A DNA stretch of 64,000 nucleotides from an uncultured Bacilli bacterium (GCA_934102255.1 CAKOSN010000006.1:17952-81951); one strand, 5' to 3'; positions 20,166 through 29,755 are shown, counted from the stretch's first letter. A program made the numbers and translations. Notes: generated by a model not told the origin, from the letters alone.

Positions 20166-20330
20166 TATTTTCCTTCATTTCTAGGACCACCTCCTCAATT
20201 TCTAAAAAACAGGTTTAAAGATTTGGACTGAGGGCAAAACACCTAACAATCAAATGTATCTAATAAACATGGTACCACAAAGACCGGTACAAATCTACTA
20301 AAAAGGCATACTTTATTAATTTTTAAGTTA

Positions 20331-21029
20331 TTAACTTTTAGCATTATTACTCTCGACATTCTTTTCTAAATAACCATTAAACATATCCGGAACTCTTCCC
20401 ATTACCATACGACTTGCCAAAAGGATTTCATAATCACTATTAATAGAATCATCTAAGCCAAAATAAATAACATTAGAAATAAAACTGACCTTTAAATACA
20501 GCTCAATTAAAGCATTATTTAAACCATAATTAGTTACTTTAGTCTTAATACCAGTAAGAACATTACTATTTAGTGCTAACTTTAAAGGAATACGATATCC
20601 TAAATTATTTAATAAAATATTAGAACTAGCAAGACCAATCGGATATCTAAGTACCATACTACCCCTTTTATTTTTAGCATACGCATCAACATCACCATAA
20701 CTATCCGTCTTATTTTTTAACTCTTTTACAATATTTCCCATTAATTCATAAGCCTTAGCAGTATTAATATCAATATTTATTATCTCTTCTTCCTTATTTT
20801 TATCTAAAGAAATTAAATCATCAATTAAATTACTTCTTAACTCTTTAGTATCAACATACTCTTCTACTAATAAATTATCATAATACACAATATTATTTTT
20901 AACTATATTAATTAATTTAGGACTTATTAACTTTCCTAAACTATTAATAGACCATACTACTTCTATTATAATTAATAATATATATATCCATAAAAAGTTA
21001 ATTTCTTTATGTCTTTTAAATCTTTTCAT
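20331..21029 (-). CDS. yunB: YunB-like sporulation-associated protein
   Basis: 232 residues: Lys/Arg-rich start, one membrane segment (FLWIYILLIIIEVVWSI), then an extracytoplasmic domain. The block YPIGLASSNILLNNLGYRIPLKL, a following TKVTNYGLNNALIELYLKV and the end MVMGRVPDMF match the Bacillus YunB layout (GLASSNxLLxxLGxxIPIK ... VGDVPxxY). YunB is made in the mother cell during Bacillus sporulation under sigma-E. No other sporulation gene is visible here. Family assignment good, role in this organism open. Confidence 0.75.
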   Translation of the reverse strand: MKRFKRHKEINFLWIYILLIIIEVVWSINSLGKLISPKLINIVKNNIVYYDNLLVEEYVDTKELRSNLIDDLISLDKNKEEEIINIDINTAKAYELMGNIVKELKNKTDSYGDVDAYAKNKRGSMVLRYPIGLASSNILLNNLGYRIPLKLALNSNVLTGIKTKVTNYGLNNALIELYLKVSFISNVIYFGLDDSINSDYEILLASRMVMGRVPDMFNGYLEKNVESNNAKS

Positions 21030-21102
21030 ACTAAAATATATTAAGCCACTCTAAAAAAGAGAAGAATTATTTTTTACTTCTTCTCTATTAATTTATCCTT
21101 AA

Positions 21103-22167
21103 TTAAAAGTTTATACCTAATCTACTTAATATTCCTAAATCCAGAACTCTATCTAGGACAAAAACAGTTCCTATAATAACGGCAATTACTATTAAGAATA
21201 TTAATATTTTTACAAAAATACGCGGTTTGGTAGCTTCTTTTAAGTCATCAAAATCTTCAAAATCATCTTTAGTAAATATTTGTGTTGTTGTAAGTTCTAT
21301 ACTATCAGTAAATTCATCGGTATCATCACGACTAACTACTTCGGTTGTATCAAAATCATCATCAGTATCATCTAAATCAATATCATCATATTTATCTTTT
21401 TTAGAATCATTTTTTACATTAACCTTAGTATCCTTAACATCTAAATCGATATCATCATCAAGCATTTCTGATGCTCCAACTACTTTAGTATCTTCATCAT
21501 TGCCAGTAAGTTCACTTAACATATCTAAAGGTTCATTAGACTTAGTATCTTCTAAATCAAAATCATCTAATAAATCATTACTTTCTTTTTTACTAACATG
21601 TTCTTCTTTAGAATCAGAAGCATTTAATAAAGCATCATATCCTTCTTGTTCCTTTAGATTTATTGTATCGATAAGTTCAATTAATTTTTTAGAATCACTA
21701 CTTACTTTACTTTTATTTTCAAACTTTTCTTCTTCGCTAATATCTTCATCATTTAAAGGCTTACTTTTAGAAGTACTGTTTTCTTTAATATTTAAACCAT
21801 CCAATATCGAAATATTCGTATCACTTAATTTTTTTAATCTTTCAACACCATAATCTGTATTATCTTTATCTTTAGCTTTATTTAATATATCATCTAAATT
21901 ATATTCTCTAGTTTCTTCTAAATTAATATCTCTACTAACAGGATTATGTTCCATGTCTTTTAAAGTATTACTACTAGGTTCACGATATTTTTTATCAAGC
22001 ATACTTTTTAGTTTTTCTACATCTATAGTCGTAGTATTAGACTCAATTACCTCTTCTTTTGTAGTTGGTTCTACATCATCAATACTTTCTGCATCTATTC
22101 TTCTATAAAGATTAGCGTTCTTTCTGACGCGACTTGGTGTAGTTTCATTATAATCATTCATGTTCAT
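21103..22167 (-). CDS. Acidic tail-anchored protein
   Basis: 354 residues. A long, very acidic, probably disordered cytoplasmic part with many Asp, Glu, Ser and Lys, containing DDIDLDDTDDDFDTTE, is followed by one C-terminal membrane segment (FVKILIFLIVIAVIIGTVFVL) and a short outer tail. ATG at 22167 has GAGGT upstream. Such acidic anchors are poorly conserved and no family is recognised. Same orientation as yunB, 73 bases apart. Confidence 0.6.
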   Translation of the reverse strand: MNMNDYNETTPSRVRKNANLYRRIDAESIDDVEPTTKEEVIESNTTTIDVEKLKSMLDKKYREPSSNTLKDMEHNPVSRDINLEETREYNLDDILNKAKDKDNTDYGVERLKKLSDTNISILDGLNIKENSTSKSKPLNDEDISEEEKFENKSKVSSDSKKLIELIDTINLKEQEGYDALLNASDSKEEHVSKKESNDLLDDFDLEDTKSNEPLDMLSELTGNDEDTKVVGASEMLDDDIDLDVKDTKVNVKNDSKKDKYDDIDLDDTDDDFDTTEVVSRDDTDEFTDSIELTTTQIFTKDDFEDFDDLKEATKPRIFVKILIFLIVIAVIIGTVFVLDRVLDLGILSRLGINF

Positions 22168-22282
22168 ATCATTACCTCAATTACTATTCATCAATAACAT
22201 GATAGCATAATTTGCAATTTTTTGGTATTACTAATTTACTTTTTTACATAATTATTGATATAATTACTTAGGAGGAAATAAT

Positions 22283-22540
22283 ATGAAAAAATTAATAGTA
22301 GATGATAGTGTTTGCATTGGATGCGGTATGTGTGCTGCCATGGATGATGAGCATTTTATGATAAATGATGCTGGTTTATCTGAAGTTAAGAGTCAAGAAA
22401 ACCTTGAAAGTGAAACTTTAAAGAATGTTGTTGATTCTTGTCCAGTAAGTGCAATCAAATTAACTGAAGAAGCAAAAGACAACACAATCGAATTTGTTAA
22501 AAAGGATGAAAGTGCTGAAGCTGAGCCTATTGCAGCTTAA
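22283..22540 (+). CDS. Single-cluster [4Fe-4S] ferredoxin
   Basis: 85 residues. CIGCGMC near the N-terminus and a later CP (SCPVSAIK) supply the four cysteines of one [4Fe-4S] cluster, as in Bacillus-type ferredoxin. Acidic C-terminal tail. GGAGG ribosome site 7 bases upstream; a clear terminator follows at 22550. Small cytosolic electron carrier. It lies beside a cysteine desulfurase gene but on the opposite strand. Confidence 0.93.
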   Translation: MKKLIVDDSVCIGCGMCAAMDDEHFMINDAGLSEVKSQENLESETLKNVVDSCPVSAIKLTEEAKDNTIEFVKKDESAEAEPIAA

Positions 22541-22549
22541 TTTTCAATT

Positions 22550-22585
22550 AAGAATATTACCAACAATTAATATTCTTATTTTTTT
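22550..22585 (+). terminator. Terminator of the ferredoxin gene
   Basis: AAGAATATT and AATATTCTT form a perfect 9-bp stem (22550-22577) followed by ATTTTTTT. Confidence 0.85.
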
Positions 22586-22610
22586 ACCTTAAAAGACACA
22601 ATTCATAAAA

Positions 22611-22647
22611 ATCCCTAGAACTTAACTTCATTCTAGAGATTTTTTTC
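22611..22647. terminator. Terminator after the cysteine desulfurase gene
   Basis: ATCCCTAGAA pairs with TTCTAGAGAT with one mismatch. Plus strand ends in seven T; on the minus strand the hairpin lies just after the desulfurase stop with a short T-run. Probably serves both convergent transcripts. Confidence 0.65.
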
Positions 22648-23781
22648 TTACTTACTCTTTAATCTTATAAATCTTTGATATTCACCATGAAAGAAAGTTA
22701 AGAACTTATTAACTTCATCCATAGTAGTATTACAAGACAAACTAATTCTAATGGTAGTCATGGCACGCTTTTTGTCATTATAAATTGCCATAACCGAAGT
22801 AGATAACTCACCGGAAGAACAAGCCGTATTTGTACTTATATAAACTTCGTGGTCTTCCATAGCATGAACAAAACTCTCTGGTTTAATATCCATTAAGCTT
22901 ATATTAATAACATGATAAATTGAATACTTAGTATTATTAAATTTAAGACCAGGATAATGACTTAAATCATCAACTATCTTTTCATTTAACTTTTTAACAT
23001 ACAACTCTTTCTTATCTAAGTCTATTAAACATAATCTAATAGCTTTTGATAAGGCAACAATTAAAGGAAGAGGAGGTGTTCCCGCACGTAATGGAAAATC
23101 CTTGCTACTACCATGTATCAAAGGAACTATATCTACTTTTTCACTCTTATATAAAAGGCCAATTCCTTTTGGTCCATATATCTTATGACCTGAAAAACTT
23201 GCTAAATCAACATCATTTAAATTAATAGGTACTTTTCCTAATGCTTGTGTTAAATCACTATGAAATATCGTATTAGGATTTTCTTTCTTAATTATTTGTC
23301 TTATCGTTTTTAAAGGCTGTCTTACCCCAACCTCACTATTAACGCCAACAATACTAACTAAAATAGTTTTATCAGTTATTAAACTCTTTAAGTCTTCTAA
23401 ATCAATCAAACCTTCTGAATCATTATTGACATAACTAATTTTAAAACCAATACTTTCTAAATAGCTAGCTAGTACATACTCTGAAGGATGTTCTAACTTT
23501 GATAAAATTATATGATTGCCTCTATTTTTATACCTTAAAGCTACTCCTAATAACGCCGTATTATTAGCTTCCGTCGCCCCGCTTGTATAAATAATTTCTT
23601 CCATTTTAATATTTAGGCAATCTGCTATTTGTCTAGTAGCACTCTTTAAAAGGGCTCTTGATTTAACTCCTAAACTATGCATTGAATTAGGATTTCCTAT
23701 ATAATCCCTACTAACCTTAAGTAAACTGTCTAAAACATCAGGATTTACTGGTGTTGTTGCACTGTAATCTAAATAAACCAT
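22648..23781 (-). CDS. Cysteine desulfurase, NifS/IscS type
   Basis: 377 residues. Removes sulfur from cysteine for Fe-S clusters and tRNA thiolation. Fold-type I PLP enzyme: MVYLDYSATTPV start, TSGATEANNTALLG, HPSEYV, catalytic Lys in SFSGHKIYGPKGIG and active-site Cys in NTACSSGE. The short Cys loop without a long insertion fits the NifS/IscS class rather than SufS. GGTGA site before ATG. No scaffold or thiI gene adjoins in the window, so its main client (clusters or tRNA) is not decided. Confidence 0.92.
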   Translation of the reverse strand: MVYLDYSATTPVNPDVLDSLLKVSRDYIGNPNSMHSLGVKSRALLKSATRQIADCLNIKMEEIIYTSGATEANNTALLGVALRYKNRGNHIILSKLEHPSEYVLASYLESIGFKISYVNNDSEGLIDLEDLKSLITDKTILVSIVGVNSEVGVRQPLKTIRQIIKKENPNTIFHSDLTQALGKVPINLNDVDLASFSGHKIYGPKGIGLLYKSEKVDIVPLIHGSSKDFPLRAGTPPLPLIVALSKAIRLCLIDLDKKELYVKKLNEKIVDDLSHYPGLKFNNTKYSIYHVINISLMDIKPESFVHAMEDHEVYISTNTACSSGELSTSVMAIYNDKKRAMTTIRISLSCNTTMDEVNKFLTFFHGEYQRFIRLKSK

Positions 23782-23843
23782 ATTATCACCTTATATCTGT
23801 TCTAAGTATAGCAAAAATTTAATAATTAATCTATTAATTTTTG

Positions 23844-25193
23844 TCATTGTCTTTTTTTCGTTTTTGTTTTTATTCTCTTTGGTACTTTCTCTCCGTTAAT
23901 ACCATAATTCTTTATCTTTTCTAAAGCCTTTTTTTCTAACTGAGCAACTCTTTGATGAGTAAGACCTAAAAGTATCGCTACTTCGGCTTTAGTTTTCATC
24001 ATTCCAGAACCGTCTAAACCTAATTTTAATCTAATAACATCTTTTTCTCTTTTCGTTAGACTACTACGCTTAAACAACTTATCAAGATTATCAATATATT
24101 CTTTGTCTTCATAAACTGTTACAAAATCAATGCTATCATCCATTAGAAAATCACCTAAACCGGTTGTTTCATCTGCTACTAAAGGCTCATCTAAACTTAA
24201 AGTTTGTTTACTAGCCATAAGCAACATAAATAATTTTCCTTGAGGTACTTTTAAAATATCTGCCATTTCTTTTAGACTAGGCTCTCTATCATATTTACTA
24301 TAAAATTCTTGGTAAACTCTTTGATAATCAGTATATAACTTATTAATACCAGCTAAACTATTAAATCTATGTTCCCTTGTAATTACATACCTTGACATTC
24401 TTTGTCTAATCCAGCCATAAACATAAGTACTAAACTTAATATCATATTGAAAATTATACAATTTTATAGCAACCAGTACACCTTCAACACCTTCTTGAAC
24501 TAAATCTTCTATAGAAATTTCATCCTTAACATACCTTTTTGCCATGGCATATACCAGCTTTATTACTCGTAACACAATCTCTTCAGCAGCACCTTTATCT
24601 CCATTTTTAGCTCTTTTTAATACTTCTACTTCTTCTTGTTTATCAGTAAATGGTGGCAAACTATAAGATAAATAAGGACAATCACTTTGTACTTCTGAAC
24701 TATTAACTTCTATCTTTTCTAAATCACAATAAATATAAATAATTTCTCTTATCTTTTCATCCTTAATCTTAGTATCTAAAGTACCTCTTTTTATATAAAG
24801 CATGTACAAAGATACAACATTACCTACTATGTTTTCTAAAGTGCTACTATTATCCAGTAACTTTTCAATTAATACATCACTTAAATTAACATCATTCTTT
24901 TTGCAAAATTCAATTAAATCTTCTAACTTCTCTAAATAATTTTTAGTCTTGCTTTTTAAATTAAATTCTATATATCTTTCTAAAACCTCAACCGGTTTAT
25001 TATCTAATTTATCTTTTAAATAACTTCGCATTTTTTTCTCTAACTTAGCTAAAAATAACCAGGTATTAGCAACATCTAAACTCCAACTAGTATATTCATC
25101 TTCAACATCTTTTACTGTTTTTCTAAATTCTAAGTTATCCACAAATAAAAATGCATATTTTTTATATGTTTTATCTAAGACTTCTTCAACCAC
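23844..25193 (-). CDS. Sigma-70 family factor with novel N-terminal domain (1)
   Basis: About 449 residues. The C-terminal half is a sigma-70 factor: region 2 (IEDLVQEGVEGVLVAI, FSTYVYGWIRQRMSRY), region 3 (REPSLKEMADILKV) and region 4 with HTH (TKAEVAILLGLTHQRVAQLEKKALEKI). The first 190 residues are not region 1.1 but a helical domain shared with the next gene. The frame opens at ATG 25208 without a ribosome site; GTG at 25193, 8 bases after GGGAG, gives MVEEVL that aligns with MEEVL of the paralog, so it is preferred. Not the usual dnaG-rpoD context; likely an alternative sigma factor. Confidence 0.85.
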   Translation of the reverse strand: MVEEVLDKTYKKYAFLFVDNLEFRKTVKDVEDEYTSWSLDVANTWLFLAKLEKKMRSYLKDKLDNKPVEVLERYIEFNLKSKTKNYLEKLEDLIEFCKKNDVNLSDVLIEKLLDNSSTLENIVGNVVSLYMLYIKRGTLDTKIKDEKIREIIYIYCDLEKIEVNSSEVQSDCPYLSYSLPPFTDKQEEVEVLKRAKNGDKGAAEEIVLRVIKLVYAMAKRYVKDEISIEDLVQEGVEGVLVAIKLYNFQYDIKFSTYVYGWIRQRMSRYVITREHRFNSLAGINKLYTDYQRVYQEFYSKYDREPSLKEMADILKVPQGKLFMLLMASKQTLSLDEPLVADETTGLGDFLMDDSIDFVTVYEDKEYIDNLDKLFKRSSLTKREKDVIRLKLGLDGSGMMKTKAEVAILLGLTHQRVAQLEKKALEKIKNYGINGEKVPKRIKTKTKKRQ

Positions 25194-25323
25194 TTTAATT
25201 ACTCCCATCTTATTTAAGTCTTTTATTTTCTAAGCCTTTTAATTTTTTAAAACTTCTTATCTAAGCCTTTTACCTTTTTTAGTCTTTTAACCTTAAAATT
25301 TACCACCTATTTAACTTTTCCAA

Positions 25324-26688
25324 CTATTTCCTTACAAAAGTGCGTTTACTTTTCTTAGCATTCATAAATAATTCTTGAAAAATTCTACTATTATGAATTC
25401 TATTTAAAGCACTTTCTTCTATTTGTTTTACTCTTTGAGCCGTTACTCCTAAATAATCCCCAATCATTTTAAGCGGATATTCATCAGGACTGCCATTAAA
25501 ATGAAATCTATAATAGATTACTACTTTTTCGTTATAACTTAAAGCAATACTATTTAAAACAATTTTTAACTTTCTTTTAACTTCTAAATCCTCTAAATCA
25601 CTTTCAATATCGATTGATTCATCAGGTATTAAATCAATGGCCCTTGTTTCATTATCATCAAAAGATACAAAATCATCTAAACGAATGTCACTTCTTCTTA
25701 AACTAATAATTTTATTTAAACGCTCAACTGATACTCCTAATTTTAAAGCCGCCTCACTAAGCGTAGGCATACTATCATTTTTTAAATAATAATCATCTTG
25801 AAACTGCATATAATTATTATATAATGTAACATCGCTACTACCAAGTCTAACTGAATTTTCCTTAGTTCTTATAAACCTCGTCATAGCATCTTTAACCCAG
25901 TAATCAGCATAAGTCGCAAATCTTGTATTACAAGTACTATCAAACTTTTTAATAGCAATTAATAAACCAGTAATTCCTTCTTCTACTAAATCATCCACAC
26001 TAATTTGACCACTAGCGTATCTAATCGCCCTTTTGTTTATCAACTTAATATTTCTTAAAACCAACTCTTCCGTCGCATTCTTATCACCACTTTGGGCTTT
26101 TAATACTACTTTTAACTCCTCTTCACTACTATTAAAAGGAGGCAATGCATAACCATAATAAGGATACTTGCTATTAGGACTTATTAAATCTATATCTATA
26201 TTTTCTAAATCACAATAAGTATAAATAAACTCCCTAGTTACTTCATTAGAAACACTTTTCATTAAAGAACCATTCTTTAAATAAACCATATTTTCTTTTA
26301 AAGCTTCTCTTACTATTTTATTTAAAACCTCGTTATCAAGAAGCAATCTTTTTATCATAACATTATTTATTTTATAATTACCAATTTCACATAAATAACT
26401 AATACTATCAAGCCCCATAACCCATTTAGTAGTCCCCTTTAGTTCTATATTTATATAATCATTTATAACCTCATAAGGATTACTACTCATTTTATCTCTT
26501 AAATAATCTCTAACTAAACTTTCTATCTCCATTAAATAACTACTTGCTATATCAACATCTAAAGTAGTCTTTCTTCTATATTTCTTGGTAATATCATTTA
26601 CTAAATTTTTTAAAGCTTTTCTCTCTTTAAATAAGAAACGGTACTTTAAAAACACCATATTAAACACACTTTTTAAAACTTCTTCCAT
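25324..26688 (-). CDS. Sigma-70 family factor with novel N-terminal domain (2)
   Basis: About 454 residues, paralog of the preceding sigma factor along its whole length. Region 2 is VDDLVEEGITGLLIAI ... RFATYADYWVKDAMTRF; region 4 HTH is LKMIGDYLGVTAQRVKQIEESAL. Shared N-terminal domain: EEVL ... YRFLF, RDYLRDKMSSNPYEVI, FIYTYCDLENI and YALPPF. ATG at 26688 has AGAGGG upstream. Region 2.4 differs clearly from the paralog, suggesting different promoters. 130 bases separate the two genes. Confidence 0.85.
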   Translation of the reverse strand: MEEVLKSVFNMVFLKYRFLFKERKALKNLVNDITKKYRRKTTLDVDIASSYLMEIESLVRDYLRDKMSSNPYEVINDYINIELKGTTKWVMGLDSISYLCEIGNYKINNVMIKRLLLDNEVLNKIVREALKENMVYLKNGSLMKSVSNEVTREFIYTYCDLENIDIDLISPNSKYPYYGYALPPFNSSEEELKVVLKAQSGDKNATEELVLRNIKLINKRAIRYASGQISVDDLVEEGITGLLIAIKKFDSTCNTRFATYADYWVKDAMTRFIRTKENSVRLGSSDVTLYNNYMQFQDDYYLKNDSMPTLSEAALKLGVSVERLNKIISLRRSDIRLDDFVSFDDNETRAIDLIPDESIDIESDLEDLEVKRKLKIVLNSIALSYNEKVVIYYRFHFNGSPDEYPLKMIGDYLGVTAQRVKQIEESALNRIHNSRIFQELFMNAKKSKRTFVRK

Positions 26689-26975
26689 CCAAATCCCTCT
26701 TTTCAAGTTCAAATAGTATACCATAATTTTTCTAAATTTAAATATGTATTTTTAAGAAATTTCAACTATTTGTAACTTTAAAGTTTAAGTTATATTTTTA
26801 CTTTTATATCTAGAATAATTTAACACGACCAACCGCTTTCTAAAAAAGTATTTCTAAAAAGACTGTGAATAAATAGTTACTTTATAAATTTAGACTTTTC
26901 TTTTTAGTAATAAAGTTTTACAATGTTTTTACATCTTTATAAGATGAATAATATATTTATAATAGAAAGGAATTT

Positions 26976-27923
26976 ATGCAAGAATTTTTAATATATATAA
27001 AACAAGAAATAAAAAGAAAGGTTAAATTAGAAAAAGATAAAGAAGAATTAACTGATAAGAAAATTATACCTTTATTAGAAAAGGAAAATGATTTAAATAA
27101 CGATGAAAAAAAGTGTTACTACATTAAATTATATACAGGCCTGTATTTTAACAATTTAAAAGTATTATCTAATTTAGAAAGTAATAATATCTCTTTAGGA
27201 ATATTCCCTAGTAATTTAAGTATCTATCTTTTAGATAATAGTTTTACTAAGTTTTTTACTAGTACTTCTTATATTACATTTATTACAAGATATAAACCTT
27301 ATTTACACAGTTTTTTTCTATCTATTAAAGATTTAGATATATTTGAAAAAGAAAACTATATTAAAAGATTTATAAAGTTATTAACTTATTTAAATAATAC
27401 TTTAAAATCTTTGGAAAGTGATTCTAGAGTTCTCATAAACAGTTTATTTGCCAAAAAGTCTCTAGATACTTTTACTGATAAAACTTATATGAGTGCTAAT
27501 AAAGAACAATTAACTAATATAATTGCGCCGCTAGAATTTACTCCTAGTAGTGCTACTATAAAAAGGTTAAACTATCTAATGACTGAAAAAGGTTTTACAA
27601 TGTTTTTTCATAATTATGATTTAATGTTTGAGTTATTTAGTGATGAAGAATTAATCAATATACAAACTTCGCCAGAATATTTTTTTCAAAAGGCTTTAGA
27701 TTATGGTCTTGATATTACTAGATGTTTATATATCTATAATCATTATCCTGATATCATTTATAACTGTGGATGTCTAAGTAGTGAAATATTTAGTAGATAT
27801 TCTAATGATGAAATAATCTATTTAAGTAAAACCATTAATTTTAGTAGTCAAAACGCTCCTAAAAGTTTAAAATCATATGATTTTAAAAGAAGAGTTTTAT
27901 CTCTTCTTCCCTGGACTAAATAA
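26976..27923 (+). CDS. Protein of unknown function
   Basis: 315 residues, helical, rich in Leu, Lys, Tyr and Phe; no signal peptide or clear membrane segment. GAAAGG site upstream of ATG and its own terminator overlapping the stop, so it is probably monocistronic. No known domain recognised. The 250-bp region upstream, shared with the second sigma gene in divergent orientation, is AT-rich and otherwise featureless. Confidence 0.6.
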   Translation: MQEFLIYIKQEIKRKVKLEKDKEELTDKKIIPLLEKENDLNNDEKKCYYIKLYTGLYFNNLKVLSNLESNNISLGIFPSNLSIYLLDNSFTKFFTSTSYITFITRYKPYLHSFFLSIKDLDIFEKENYIKRFIKLLTYLNNTLKSLESDSRVLINSLFAKKSLDTFTDKTYMSANKEQLTNIIAPLEFTPSSATIKRLNYLMTEKGFTMFFHNYDLMFELFSDEELINIQTSPEYFFQKALDYGLDITRCLYIYNHYPDIIYNCGCLSSEIFSRYSNDEIIYLSKTINFSSQNAPKSLKSYDFKRRVLSLLPWTK

Positions 27924-27932
27924 GTCCTTTTT
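27913..27932 (+). terminator. Terminator overlapping the stop codon
   Basis: GGACT, loop AAAT, AGTCC then five T; the loop holds the stop codon of the upstream gene. Confidence 0.65.
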
Positions 27933-28188
27933 ATTTTTGAAAATTTTTAGCAACACTTTCAAGCTTTACTTCTTCCATACGGTATTTTTGTTTAACGTTT
28001 GGATACTTTTCATGGTCCACTTCACTTAGAAACATCTCATAAGGTCTAGCATATACCAAAGCCTCACCATATAAAGCACGATAGATAACTAATTTTTCCT
28101 TTGTTTCACTGTGAATTGCCGTTCCTAATACTAAATAGTAATCACCTTTAAAATGACGATAAATTCCATTTACTTTTAATTCTCTCAT
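27931..28188 (-). CDS. DUF1653 family protein
   Basis: 85 residues. [22 protein letters not shown] and [21 protein letters not shown] are the defining features of DUF1653 proteins, small soluble beta-barrel-like proteins of unknown function. Lone gene; ribosome site weak. The stop lies 7 bases beyond the convergent neighbour. Confidence 0.85.
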   Translation of the reverse strand: MRELKVNGIYRHFKGDYYLVLGTAIHSETKEKLVIYRALYGEALVYARPYEMFLSEVDHEKYPNVKQKYRMEEVKLESVAKNFQK

Positions 28189-28315
28189 AAATTAATTTCG
28201 TTAAGTCTTAATATTCTTAACATTACCTTTCTTAAAAATATTATATCTTTATTAAATTTACAAAACAATTATTTTTTTCTAAAATCAGTCATTTTAGGTG
28301 TCAAACTAGATTTTT

Positions 28316-28382
28316 CGTACATTTTGTACGGATTTAGCGCTTATTTTCGTACATTTTGTACGTTTTTACACCGTTTTGGTGT
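28316..28382 (+). promoter_or_regulatory. Palindromic operator array upstream of the AAA+ ATPase
   Basis: CGTACATTTTGTACG occurs twice (28316-28330 and 28348-28362), each a perfect 6-bp inverted repeat, with starts 32 bp apart or about three helical turns. A third palindrome, ACACC-GTTTT-GGTGT, follows at 28368-28382. They lie 47-113 bp before the start of the ATPase gene. Likely binding sites for a dimeric repressor; no regulator gene is adjacent. Confidence 0.6.
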
Positions 28383-28428
28383 ACAATTAGGTAATTTTAT
28401 TATAAAATTATTATGAGGTGAACAAATT

Positions 28429-29730
28429 ATGTACAGAAAAATAACTAAAACATTAATGGAATGGAAAGATAATTTCAAAAAACCATTAATGCTAATTGGA
28501 GCTAGACAAACCGGTAAAACTTATATTATTTCTGAATTTTGTAATCAAAATTTTGAAAACTATCTTTATATTAATTTAGAAAAAGAAGAAAATATTCAGA
28601 AAATCTTTCAGGATACTATTGACCCAGAAGAAATAATTGAACAAATAAAAATAATTAAAAACATCAGATTTAATATCGAAGATACAATAATTTTTCTAGA
28701 TGAAATTCAAGTAAGTGAAGATGCAATTACATCATTAAAATATTTTTGTGAAAGTAAACTTCCTTACAAAATTATTTGTGCCGGTTCATTATTAGGAGTT
28801 AAAATAAATCGTTTTAAAAAATCATTTCCTGTTGGCAAAGTTAACATAAAATATTTATATCCTATGGATTTTGAAGAATTTTTAATTGCTTTAGATGAAT
28901 TAGAATTAATTAATATGATTAAAAAGCACTACATATCTATGGAATCAATGCCAAGTGTTATTCATGAAAAGGCTTGTGATTTATACAGAAAATATCTAAT
29001 CATTGGTGGCATGCCAGAAGTTGTTAAAAATTTTATTGATAATAATAAAAATTTATCTGAGCTTAACTTAGAGCTTCAAGAACAAATTATTACATCTTAT
29101 CTTGCTGATATGAACAAATATACAAATAATACAGAAAGTATTAAAAATGCTAAAATTTATAATGCTATTCCTAAAGAATTAGCTAGAGAAAATAATACTT
29201 TCAAATATAGTATTGTTGATGAAAGTGCTAGAAGCGAAAGATATGAATCTAGTCTTGATTGGTTATTAGCAGCTAATATGATTTTAAAATGTAACTTAGT
29301 AAATAGAAACGAATCGCCACTTAAAGCTTTTATGGATGAAAATAAATTTAAGATTTATTTAAGTGATACTGGTCTTCTTAGAGCTTTAGCAAATATCGAT
29401 TATAGAGAAATACTATTAGATAACAATTCAATGTTTAAAGGTGCTTTAACTGAAAATTATGTAATTTGTAACTTATATCCAACATTTAAAGAACTTTGTT
29501 ATTATACATTTAGTCAATTTGAGATAGACTTTCTTATAAAAATAGATGGTGACATTATTCCTATTGAAGTAAAAGCTAAAACTAATACCAAGAGTAAAAG
29601 TCTTAATGAGTATATTGCTAAATATAATCCTAAATACGCTATTCGCTTATCTCTAAAAAACTTTGGTTTTGAAAATAATATTAAATCTATTCCGTTATAT
29701 GCAATTTTTTGCATTGAAAAACAGTCCTAA
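28429..29730 (+). CDS. AAA+ ATPase with DUF4143 C-terminal domain
   Basis: 433 residues. Walker A GARQTGKT near residue 25, Walker B TIIFLDEIQ near 85, sensor-type CAGSLLG, then a winged-helix region and a C-terminal DUF4143 / PD-(D/E)XK-like part (QFEIDFLIKIDGDIIPIEVKAKT, with D ... ExK). Widespread in bacteria and archaea, often genomically isolated and variable; role not established, with links to mobile DNA proposed. AGGTG site upstream. Operators just upstream imply tight regulation. Confidence 0.9.
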   Translation: MYRKITKTLMEWKDNFKKPLMLIGARQTGKTYIISEFCNQNFENYLYINLEKEENIQKIFQDTIDPEEIIEQIKIIKNIRFNIEDTIIFLDEIQVSEDAITSLKYFCESKLPYKIICAGSLLGVKINRFKKSFPVGKVNIKYLYPMDFEEFLIALDELELINMIKKHYISMESMPSVIHEKACDLYRKYLIIGGMPEVVKNFIDNNKNLSELNLELQEQIITSYLADMNKYTNNTESIKNAKIYNAIPKELARENNTFKYSIVDESARSERYESSLDWLLAANMILKCNLVNRNESPLKAFMDENKFKIYLSDTGLLRALANIDYREILLDNNSMFKGALTENYVICNLYPTFKELCYYTFSQFEIDFLIKIDGDIIPIEVKAKTNTKSKSLNEYIAKYNPKYAIRLSLKNFGFENNIKSIPLYAIFCIEKQS

Positions 29731-29755
29731 GTTAAAACTTAAAACTGTTTTTTTA
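29718..29755 (+). terminator. Terminator of the AAA+ ATPase gene
   Basis: AAAACAGT (29718-29725) pairs with ACTGTTTT (29744-29751) and is followed by T. The 5' arm is inside the coding sequence. Confidence 0.7.

Noticed and set aside
21227..21853. Plus-strand Ser-rich open frame
   Set aside because: Exact antisense of the acidic tail-anchored gene; Ser codons mirror Asp/Glu-rich sequence.
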